Source: Edaphochlamys debaryana | Lineage: Eukaryota > Chlorophyta > Chlorophyceae > Chlamydomonadales | Assembly: GCA_016858145.1 (NCBI GenBank) | Contig: JAEHOE010000004.1 | Location: 992,001 to 1,056,000, forward strand | DNA: 64,000 nucleotides | Direction: 5' to 3' | Shown here: positions 52,155-61,810 of the stretch, in pieces | How the letters are laid out: each line of letters starts with the position of its first letter | Numbering within the stretch: the stretch's first letter is position 1 | The notes under the pieces: generated by a model | The model's input: the letters and a program-made list of their open reading frames with translations, nothing else | Told to the model about the DNA's origin: nothing | Databases searched by the model: none | Program-made: the position numbers and the translations under genes

Positions 52155-55100
52155 TTACGCCGAGAGGTAGTAGGTGGGGCAGCAGTTCTGGCGGGGGTCG
52201 AACAGAGACACCCAGATGTACTCTGCGGGTGGGGAGGGGTGGGGTGGGGTGGGGAGGGGTGGGGAGGGGCGGGGAGGGGTGGGGACGGGTGGGGAGGGAT
52301 GGGATGGGGTATGGCAGAGTGCACAGGGGGTCAGGAAGGAGCCAGGCGAGTGGGGTCGGGGCGGAGAACAGGGAGAAGGGAAGGTCACCCGTTGACGTGC
52401 TGCGTCTGCAAGACCCTGGTAGTCGATGGAGCTCCCGGCACCGCCATTACCGGCCGTGGCGTGACGTGAAACCCTCCTCCCCCGCCCCCGTGCCCCCCTC
52501 CCTCCCGCCCCCCTCACTGTCGGGGTCCATGGTGAAGTCCTCAATGGGGGTGTCCTTGCGGAGCTGCGGGGCGGAGGGCCAGGACGTGGTTCAGCTCAAT
52601 AATCACTTCGCGTGTAGAGCACAACGGCCGACAGGAACAGTGGGTACAAGGCGATTGCGGACGAGGGCCTGAGCACCCCACCCACCGGTACTCCCCAGCC
52701 CCCAGCCCCCTGGGCCCACCTGGATGCAGATCTTGGGCTCGTTGGTGCGTACAAAGGTGCGATCCCAGTTGAGGTCGGAGACCTGACACGGGGAGGAGAG
52801 GGAGAGTGGGAGGGCAAAAGGGTCGGTTGGGGTAGGGAAGACTTGGCACGGACCGGGCGGGGTCGGGAGCGACGTGGACCGAGTGTGGGTTCTGCCTCAG
52901 CTGGGGGCGCGTTAGAGTCTGCAGCGCCCGTAAAACCACGGTTGGCCCAGGCCCGCCAGGGCCCCAGAGGCCCCGCCCCGGGGCCCCGAGAGGCCCACGC
53001 CGGGCCCATGCCGGGCCCACCTTAAGGGTGTTGTCCTTGATGGTCCACGACTCTGCGCGGGGTGGCGGGCGATGGCGGGCGGGGGTGCGTGGGCGGGGGA
53101 GGGCGCCCACGGAGCATGCGCGCAATACGCACGTGCACGCAGGGCCGTCCCCTCACGACGGAGGGCGAGGCTGGCTAAAACTGAAACTGAACCCCCCCCC
53201 CCCAAAGATGTCATGGCGGGCCCCGGTGGACTCACGTTCCTTGGTCTTGATGGTGCCGTCCTTCCAGCGGATGGTGATGGCGGAGATGCGGTGGCGCCGG
53301 GAGTAGTCGAACCAGAACTCGGCCTTCTTCATGGTTCCGGCGCGGCCGCAGTTGGACTGCGGTTGCGAGGGGTCGAGGGTCGGGGAGGTTGAGGCACGAG
53401 GGGGATTCGGGGGTTGAGCGGGAGGCCGGGGTGGGAGGCGGAAGACACAAGCGCGGAAGGGAGAAGGCACAGCGTCACTCGCTCGTACTCACCGACGGGT
53501 CCACGGGGTCAGTGACTTGGATTTGGAAGCAGTACACGTTCGTGGTACGGCCCTCGGTGACCTGTACGGCAATCATGGGGTGCACGGCATGATCAAGCTC
53601 TGGCCCATGGGACACCGATGGTTCTCGGCGAGTGCTACGGCGGCAGGCCCGCAATGTGTCGTGTCTCAGCACCGCCACGTGTGACGGTCAGCAGTTCGCT
53701 GCCGTTTTTCCGTTCCGTCCGTTCCCACTCTTCTGTTCTGGCTATATGCTGCTCGGTGCCCACCGCACCTCCAGCTGCGGAGCCACGCTGAAGGGCGTGG
53801 TGTAGCGTCCCTTGTTGCACCTGGAGTAGTGCAGCGGGGTGGGGAAGGTCGAGGATTGGACCAAGCTGGACGCCCGGCCGAGCAGCCACGCACCACGTCC
53901 CCACCGAGGGGTCGCGCGCACCCCCACCCCCACCGCAGCCCCCACGTCCTCGTCGAACCCGACTCACACGCAGAAGGGGAACGGCCCCTCCGGCTCCTGC
54001 GGGTGAGACCGAGCGCGAGCGTCATCAGTAAAAACGAGCGTGCGTTCGGGCATGTCCGCTGCAATCCTTCAACCCTGGTGACAGCGCACAAGTTCAAACC
54101 AGAGTGCGCCCATCACGCGCTGGCCCCCCGCCCCCCGCCGCCACCCTCGTTCTATACCTCCTCCTTCCCCTCAGCACCCCGTGTCCCGCCGCTGTCACGC
54201 CCTGGCCCCAGCAGCATGCCCGCCCTGCCCTACCGCGCAGGCAGGGGGGCGGAAGAGCACGTCCATGCAGTCCTGGTTGTCGGTGGACGCAGCCACGGCG
54301 TGGCCTGAGGGGACGGGGGGCGGGGGGCGGGTTTGGGGCGTGGGGCCGGGGTGCTGCTGGCGACTGGGGGCAGGTCTGAAGCGGGCTTGGGCAGAGAGGT
54401 GGAGAGTGCCCAGAGGAGCCCGCCGGGCTGCGGGGGCCACAGGTCCCGGCTGCCGTGCCACCGCTAGACCTGCCGGCGAGGACAGGCCTGATGCCCCTCT
54501 TCGTCTTCAACTAGAGACCTGCGGGTGACTAGAGAGAGCTCGAGGGCCCGCACGCGAGCTCACCCGCCAGAGCCGTGGGGCAGGCCCCGTCGGTGAACCC
54601 GAACACCGGGTACACGATGCCCTCCACGCCCAGCTCGTTGAAGCCCTCCTCGATCACGTCGCCAGACTGCGGCAGAAGTAGGGGATTTAGGAAAAGGTTT
54701 GCCGTGGGCAACAGGGCATTCAGAGAGCAGCTAAGCTCAGCTAGAAGAGAACAGCAGAGGCGTTGAGAGGGCGGAGAGTACCGGGTCCCAGAGTCCCAGA
54801 GGGGAGTCCCAGAGAGAACAGGACCCATGGACTTGCACGTCACGGCCCAGCACGGCCCAGCACGGCTCAGCACGGCACGGCACGCACCTCGACGCTGAAC
54901 AGGCGGCCGCAGATGCGCAGCACGCTGCCATCGCAAGTCACGTCGGACGCCTCGAAGCCCGACACAATCAGGCCCTGCTCGATGTACGGCGCGAACAGCA
55001 CATCTGCGGGTAGCCGTGCAACCGCAGAACCACACATGTCTGAGCGCGTTGTGGGGGCTAGTACTTATCCAACAGGCTCCCCTCCAAAGCAGATGTCCGC

Positions 55101-58100
55101 CAGAGCCCCATCGACTAGATGCTGCGCGCTTCCAAGAGAGAGGTGTCTTCGCACCCGCCCCTGCCACGCCCGCTGTGCCCCCCCCGGCCCCCACCCGCGA
55201 TGTACTCGGTGGCAGCGGCGCAGCGGTCGGGGTCCTCAAAGAAGTTGATGTCGGGCACCCCCGCGTTGGGGATGGCCTGGGGGAGGGCGGGAATGGGGGA
55301 GGGGGGACGGGGTATGAGGGACAGGAGTATGCGGGAAGCCGGGTGTTACGGGTGTCGAGTGCGGTTAGGGGAAGGGGGCCAAGGGGTTCACACATTGCGC
55401 AGTTAGGAGGGCCTTGTGCTAACAAGAGCAATGAGCCAGAACTGACCTCCCAAGTCATGCAGACGTCGCAGGTTGGGGGAGGGGAGGGGGGGGCGGAGGC
55501 GAGGGGGGCGGGGGCGGCGGGGGAGGGGGAGGGGGGTAGGGCGGGGGAGGGGACGGCGGCGGAGGGGGTGGGGGCGGCGGGGGGGACGGTGGCGGAGGAG
55601 GCGGGGGGGGACGGCGGGGGAGGAGAAGGAGGCGGGGGCGACGGAGGCGGCGGGGAAGGAGGCGGCGGCGGCGGGGGCGACGGAGGAGGAGGCGGCGGCG
55701 GCGAGGGCGGCGGGGGCGACGGCGGCGGCGGCGAAGGCGGGGGCGGCGGCGGGGGCTTCGGCGGCGGCGGCGAGGGCGGCGGCGGCGAGGGCGGCGGCGG
55801 CGGCGGCGGAGACGGCGGCGGCGGGGGCGGGGGCGACGGCGGCGGCGGCGAGGGCGGCGGCGGGCGAGGCGGCGGGGGCGGCGGCGGCGAGTTGGCGGCG
55901 CAATCCTCCCGCATGGTGACGCTGGCGCAGCTGCGGTTGTCTGTCTCCACACGGACCTCCTCCCCGCGCAGCTCCGCCGGGCACTCGCCGTTGTCGATCG
56001 CGAACACGGGGTAGAGTACGAACTCGGGGCCCAGGGCCTGGATCTCGCGGCCCATCTGCTGACCGCGCTGGCGTGACACGAGCGTGCCACAGATGGTGGC
56101 GGTGTTGCCGTCGCACTCCACGCTGCGTGGCGTTTGCAGGGTACAGGGAAGTGTTGGGGGGACGGGCTGTGAGTTGAACGGGGGGCCGCTAGCCGCTTGG
56201 TGTGTTGAAAGGTGGGGGGCCTTGCCGGAACCGAGATCCAGACCCAGATCCAGATCCTGATCCTGATCTCACCTGGTGAAGCCGTCGGTGATGGTGCCGT
56301 CGTCCCGGTAGCCCGCGAAGATGGAGGTGATGTAGAACTTAGCATTGTCGCAGTTGTCCGCGTCCTGTGAGCAACGCGATAAGGGCCACGGAACTTGAGG
56401 TTTGGATAGGCATTCACGACTTTGGGTATTTCGCTTCAAGCTGGGGACTTTGATCTAGCTAGGGACCGCTGCAGGCCTGTTCCGGTGCCCGACGGTGCCC
56501 GGGCTGTACGCGTCGCGCTGTGGAGTGCAGACAAAGTACCAAAACGTTCGCAGGGGTCGGTCTTACGTCGAAGAACGGAATGCTGGCAGACCAGGTGAAG
56601 CAGACGTCGCAGGGGGGCGGCGGGGATGGCGGCGGGGGCGGGGGCGGGGATGGTGGGGGCGAGCGGGGCGGGGGCGGCGGCGGGGGCGAGGGCGGCGGCG
56701 GGCGAGGCGGCGGGGGCGGCGGCGGCGGCGGGGGCGACAGGAGCACACAGTCGGGCCCCCTCACGCTCACGTCCACACAGCTGGGGTTGTCCGTCTGCAC
56801 GAAAACCGACTGGCCCCTGCGGTACGTGGGCAGTTGGCAAGCGATCGGCTACGACGGTTACGGCGGTTACACGCTGTCACCTCAGTCGATCCGCCACGCA
56901 CAAGGCCTGTCTCCTCCCAAGCCCAAAGCAGACCGCTGCACACGCACCGATGCACGATTACGTCCCAACCAGCCCACCTGAGCGCCGCGGGGCAGGTGGA
57001 TCCGTCGATTCCGAAGATGGGGTTAACAAGGATCTCAGGACCCAGATCCTCCAGATCACGGCCCATCTCCCTGCCGCGCTGACGAGATACGATTGTACCG
57101 CAGATGGTGGCCTTGTTGCCATCGCACTCCACACTGCAAGTGGGCAAGGGTAGGGGAAAGATGGTTACGGTGGACGGATTGCGGTCGATTGGGACCGGCG
57201 GCCCGCGGGACCATGCGTGGGATGATAATGTGGGAATGACCATGCGGACTCGTGCTGATGCCACGGCTTGGATCCTGCGTTGTATCTCTTGACTCTGGAT
57301 CCGAGATCTTGCCGCATCTCACCTGTCAAAGCCGTCAATGATGGTGCCGTCCTCGATGTACATCTCGAAGAAAGCGGGGATGAGGTCCTGAGCGCGCGCA
57401 CAGTTGGCTTGGGGTAAGAAGAAGGGAATGCCTGGGGAGGGGAAGGTGGAGGGGAAGGACCGGATAAAACCGGGCCGAGAGGGGGAGACCAGCGAGCGGT
57501 GTGGCTGGCCAGTGAGGAATGGAGCAATGCCTGCAACGGCAGCGGACACTGGTGCGGCCGGAGGCCCGAGGAGGGCGCCGGGAGTCTCGTCGTGACGCGG
57601 CTTGAGCGTCCGCACGGGGGCTGCACGGGAGCTGCATGCCTGCCTCATCTCTCTGGGGTCCCACGCGTGCGCCGCCCTGTGTGTCTGTGAACCGTGTAGC
57701 CCCCCTACCACATGAAGATTACGGTATCCCTCCCAAGGCTCCGTCGCTTCCTTTTCCGCCCTCCCGTTTCGCGCGTGCGTCAGTCCTCGCCCCGTCGAGC
57801 CTCACCCGTGACACCGTCAGGTCCCACGTTGGTCCACGAAAAGCAGACGTCGCAAGGGGGCGGCGGGGAAGGCGGCGGGGGCGAGGGCGGCGGCGGGCGA
57901 GGCGGCGGGGGCGGCGGCGGCGGCGAGGGTGGGGGGCTGCTACCGGCCCGGGTAACGGGGCAGCACCTGGGGAGGCCGATGAAGGCAGCGGGGGGACACG
58001 GGGTGAGGAGGGACAGGGCCCTACGAATTGAAGTCCAGATCTAGGACGACCCGGATCAAGGTTTGGGATCCTCTCCCCAGGTCCACCGGCACCGGCACCC

Positions 58101-60150
58101 GTGTGCCGTCGGCCGCTCCCCCCCCTCTTCGCGTCTTTAGACACGGTCCTGCGAGGCCCATCTATGCCGCCCGCCCTCTTCGATCCGGGGCCCCACCTGT
58201 GGCTCGAGTCCCACAGGGCCACCTGCGTAGACGATTCGCGCAGCGGCAAGCGGTAATGATTTGAAGGTGTGGCGCAGGGGTCAAACAGTGAGCGCTTCTC
58301 AGCAAGCATCCCCCTGCGCACCAATCTCTTGCGCGCCAACCTATCCAACCATCATGCCCTTCTTCTACCACCCAGCAACCCAGTCCCCTTCCCCAGCTGC
58401 ACGTCTGCCCCCAGTACGGCAACCCAGCCCGCCGCGCACCTGCCACGTGGGCGTGGGGCTCAGCGATTCCAGCGTACGGCAGGGGCCCTTAGTAATGGTG
58501 ACGCAGAGCTGCTTGTTGTTGACGGCCGCGAACTTGAGGTCCGGTCCCAGGCCCGTCACGAACAGCGTGGCCACACTGCGTTAATGTGGATAAAGCAAGA
58601 GTTTGTTGATCGAGTGTGCGGCTAGGATTGCCGAGTCGAGTAAGGCGAAGCGCGCTGCACTGAGATGTTGGTACCCCCCTGGGTACCCCGGTGCTCCGGC
58701 ACCGTTGACACGATGAGGCTCACATGTCCCGTCCCCTAGAGGACGGCTGGCGACCCAAAAGCAGAGCTTCCAGGCAAAGGCCTGCGCAGGGCGCGTGTGC
58801 CCTCTACGGCCCCGCATCGCTCACCTGCCGTCCGTGTTGTCGGGGCGGCGGATCTGGGGCGCAGTCACGTCCTCGCCGTCCAGGGTGGCAGTGCCGGCGA
58901 AGCCAACAGCGCACTCGGGGCCTGCGAGCGGGGCGGGGATGCCACGGTTTGCCACAGCCGATACCCGATAGCATGCACAGCACACAGGCCCCCTTCCAGC
59001 TCAGCTAGCGGAAGTTAACTCAGTGCTTGTCTGCTGGCTTTGCTGATTCCCGCGGACTCACGGACATCGAACATCAGCTTGTTAACGTCCGTGGTGCAGC
59101 ACCTGGGGTTGAGGGGGAGGAGAGGGTGGGGGCCCGGGTGAGGGCTGGGGTCGGGGCCTGATGCGGTTCGTGCTGGTGCCGGGCATCTGCTCTGCACCAT
59201 CCAGACACGGGGCCCACTCAACACGCGCTGCTAGCCCACCCAGCGCCTCTCTGAAACCCCTCACACATGGCCCCCCGCACTGCATGCGCTACGCACGCCG
59301 TACGCCCTTCACCAGGCTGTCAAGCTGTGTGACCGCGCCCGCACGCTGTTCAGTACGGTGAGAAAACGCAACGCCCGTACCGTCGGCCTCGGCCGTACCT
59401 CTCCGTACCATGCGACGGTCATGGACGCGGTACACCCACGCAACCGACCCCGCTCACGTGTTCGGCTCCGTACACTGGGCCGTGTCGTACTTGAGCGTCC
59501 AGCAAATCGTGCTGCCGTACGTCTCCACCTCGGGCTCAACGGAGTACACCGAGCGACGCAGCGGCCTAGAGCAACTGCCGTACGGGAAGGGCTCCATCTG
59601 ACCTGCAGCAGTTACGCTCTGGGCAGCAGCTCCGGCCCTGCGGGGAGGGTCGCGACGGGACGCATGGGAAGGTTAGAGCACGTGGGAATGAGAGGAGATG
59701 AATCACGAAGAGCTGCGCACGTGGCCGGTTGCGCCGCGTGCGGCAGTCCGGTGCGGCGGGCAGAATGTGTGAGAGGACCGAAGCACGCTTGCGTCATGGG
59801 GCTGGGTAAGCCATGATCGTGCTGATAGGGGGGTGAGCATTGCAGGGTTGCAAAATGCCCACGCAGCCGCAGGCGCAGTGCGGGGTGGGCGGCGACCTGG
59901 TGCGAAGGTGGCGGGTGCGGTATCGGGCCGGGATACCGCCTAAGGCCCGAGAAGCTCTCGGCTCGACGGCAAGAGTGGCATGCGTGACGTGACGCGAAAG
60001 CAGGGCCCTCCAGGAAACCTCCGCTCAGTTGAGCCGCGGCGGGCCGCACGGCCACGCGACATCCCCGCGGCTGGCATGCCAGCCGCGCCAGTTAAGCCGC
60101 ACTCACACCAGGGCCAGCGCCACCGCCGCGAGCAGTGACGCGCGCCCCAT
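52155..60150 (-). CDS. Pherophorin with three tandem Cys modules and polyproline rods
   Basis: Secreted extracellular-matrix glycoprotein. ATG at 60150 (MGRASLLAAVALAL, signal peptide); TAA at 52157-52155 after NCCPTYYLSA. Twenty-three exons give 914 residues with agreeing phases: among them 59597-59458, 59102-59062, 58921-58825, 58575-58447, 57966-57806, 57431-57323, 57133-56978, 56816-56567, 56364-56273, 56122-55447, 55276-55195, 55003-54888, 54666-54564, 54304-54234, 53996-53968, 53820-53769, 53561-53493, 53356-53236 and 52222-52155. Order: N-terminal pherophorin domain (FPYGSCSR to TCCPV, about 15-155), three units of polyproline rod plus a CDVC..W module with a CDG...ICG core (159-755), then a C-terminal pherophorin domain (FPFCVCNKG to CCPT). 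Pherophorins crosslink as hydroxyproline-rich matrix proteins. The exon 1/2 junction is the least certain; a small exon completing the signal peptide may be missed. Confidence 0.9.
52216..52320. repeat. GGGGTGGGGA tandem repeat in the last pherophorin intron
   Basis: About ten imperfect GGGGTGGGGTGGGGA / GGGGAGGGG[T/C] units on the plus strand, next to the acceptor of the last pherophorin exon (exon starts at 52222). On the transcribed strand this is a CCCCACCCCT pyrimidine-rich tract. Confidence 0.9.
55471..55887 (-). repeat. Polyproline rod 3 (about 139 residues)
   Basis: The longest rod, in exon 11 (56122-55447): PPPPSPPPP and PPKPPPPPP units with single A, S or V interruptions towards its end (SATVPPAAPTPSAAVPSPAL), ending PPTCDVCMTW. 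It is three to five times longer than rods 1 and 2. Confidence 0.93.
56612..56734 (-). repeat. Polyproline rod 2 (about 41 residues)
   Basis: Within exon 9: a run of ten Pro, then [10 protein letters not shown] and PRSPPPSPPP blocks, ending at CDVCFTW. The DNA is a GGCGGC/GGGGGC-rich simple sequence on the plus strand. Confidence 0.92.
57855..57941 (-). repeat. Polyproline rod 1 (SPPPP type, about 29 residues)
   Basis: Ser-Pro-rich stretch of exon 6, reading [10 protein letters not shown] onward with a PPRPPPP interruption, ending at the CDVCFSW motif. It is the expected substrate for prolyl hydroxylation and arabinosylation. Confidence 0.9.
60066..60087. repeat. 22-bp perfect palindrome in pherophorin intron 1
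   Basis: CGCGGCTGGCATGCCAGCCG plus CG reads the same on both strands with no spacer. It lies about 20-40 bp inside the first pherophorin intron, next to the signal-peptide exon. Confidence 0.9.
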
Positions 60151-60673
60151 GTCTGGGGCGAAACAGCAAGTCGGCCTGCGGTCACGGCGTGTGTTCACTG
60201 AATGTTCGCCGACATTCAACTCAACGTTTGAAACACCGGGACCCACGCCTTCTGCCAGGCCAACTCTAACGATGCCGGATACGGACACTGGCACTGTCCA
60301 AAAGGCGCGTGACCCAGTCGGAGCTCCCAGCAGCGAATGCGGTATCGCGCGAGGACCCACCGCAAGAGGCTTCGACTGAACGTAAGGGCAGGCACGTAGT
60401 GATGAGGCTCAAGTCCGACGCGTCTGCGTGCACCTAAAGTCTGGACGTCCTTGGCGGGCAAGCCCACCCCGGGCATCGCCGTGGCGATACGTACGGTGGT
60501 TTCGCTTTAGTTTCGACCCCTTGTTGCGGCGCGTCGGCACCGTCGGAAGCAAGTCTAATAGCAGCGTTGCTAATATGTAAATGCATGCGACCGCAGTGAC
60601 AACGGTTCGAGTGCGGCAGATGCCGTTCCCAGACCTGAACCACCCGCCCGACCGCCAGCAACCCGCGGACGTC

Positions 60674-60702
60674 GGGAATTCCCCCTCCCCCCTGGAATTC
60701 CC
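60674..60702. promoter_or_regulatory. Inverted repeat with two EcoRI-like GAATTC cores
   Basis: GGGAATTCC, an 11-nt C/T spacer, then GGAATTCCC: perfect 9-bp arms about 525 bp upstream of the pherophorin start. Each arm is itself nearly palindromic, as expected for a dimeric factor site, but there is no direct evidence of binding. Confidence 0.35.
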
Positions 60703-61631
60703 GCTCAGATCCGCGCACCTTCGCGACCGGTCGCGTCGTGCTCTGCACGCCACCCGAGCTACTTGGGCTTGTGCTGGTAGGACCGAGGACAGAAAGCTTC
60801 TCCGCAGGTGGAAACGCAGGGGTTGACGCCCGGCTGTCCCATACGGCGGCTTACCCTCGGTTACGGCACGGCTGTCGTGGCGCCCGCAGCGCCCCATGAC
60901 GTGTCATTTGCCGACGATGTTATAACACACCCATTACAGATCCTGCTTTTGCAGATTAGCCTGCTCAAAGGCGTCGTGTGCTGCAGTGAGCGCATGGTCG
61001 TGGGGCCCAGTGGGGCCTGGTCCCGGGCGCCCCGGGCCACCTCCTTGGCGTGGCCCCTCCAATGGTTGGTACGTTCGCGTGCGTGGACCCCCGCACACCT
61101 GTAGCCTGTGTACTCTCTCTCTCTCTGTCATCCCCGCTGGCCCTGCAAGATGACAGCCAACTAGCTTGTCACAGGCCAACATCCCAGGACCCCCTGGGGC
61201 CATGTTGTTGTCGTCTTGTGTTGCGTATCTCAAGACCCTAGCTGCGTGCAATGACCATGGGCTGATGGACACGCCAGTGGCGTAACACGGCCAGGGCCAT
61301 GGCATGGCTGCATACTGCCGCAGGCCGAGCGGGGATGGCAGCATGACAACATGCGGCCGAGTGTATGCTTAAGTTGCCGGAGGTTGGCCAGCGATTCCGC
61401 ACCGTGAGACCCGCTCGACGCAGTCTAGTAGTCTTGAGTCACCCTGGGAGGCCGTGGGCACGTCCTGGCAGCAGCAGTGGTACCTGCCAATCGTCCCCCA
61501 TCGCATTTGTGATAGCGCGTAGGCGTACCGCATCTTTCTGACAGTACAAAGTGGGTATGCGTGGAGCATGGCGAGGGTGGTCATATGGTCAATGCGAAGC
61601 AGGAACACACGGAGGGTGTCCGGCACGTACG

Positions 61632-61662
61632 GCGTGGCACGTACGGCCGTACGACGTGCCGA
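61632..61662. promoter_or_regulatory. CGTACGGCCGTACG palindrome upstream of the F-box-ankyrin gene
   Basis: A perfect 14-bp palindrome within a larger imperfect one (GGCACGTACGGCCGTACG A CGTGCC), about 160 bp before the ATG at 61811. A further CACGTACGG copy sits just upstream. It could be a regulatory site or part of a dispersed GTAC-rich repeat family. Confidence 0.4.
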
Positions 61663-61810
61663 TGCGTGCCAAGCTTACGCATAAGGTCGCGTTTCCATGC
61701 TATAGCACATTTTACATGTCTACACATTTCAAGCTCACATCACTCAACAGTCCTGCAGGCCGGTACTCTCGTTGCGGCCGTTTCAACAGGCAGAGCAGTC
61801 GCCTGGGAAC

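Larger units (their letters stand above)
60151..61810. other. Divergent intergenic region, pherophorin / F-box-ankyrin gene
   Basis: Both flanking genes are transcribed outward, so the 1.66 kb should hold two promoters. It contains an inverted repeat GGGAATTCC (60674-60682) / GGAATTCCC (60694-60702), a short CT repeat (about 61112-61126) and a palindromic GTAC cluster at 61624-61662. No coding exon is supported. Confidence 0.5.

Noticed and set aside
55016..56014. 332-codon Gly-rich plus-strand open frame
   Set aside because: The Gly runs are the complement of the pherophorin polyproline rods.
52155..60150. Possibility of two or three separate pherophorin genes
   Set aside because: There is only one signal-peptide exon and one terminal CCPT..stop, and the phases join all 23 exons.
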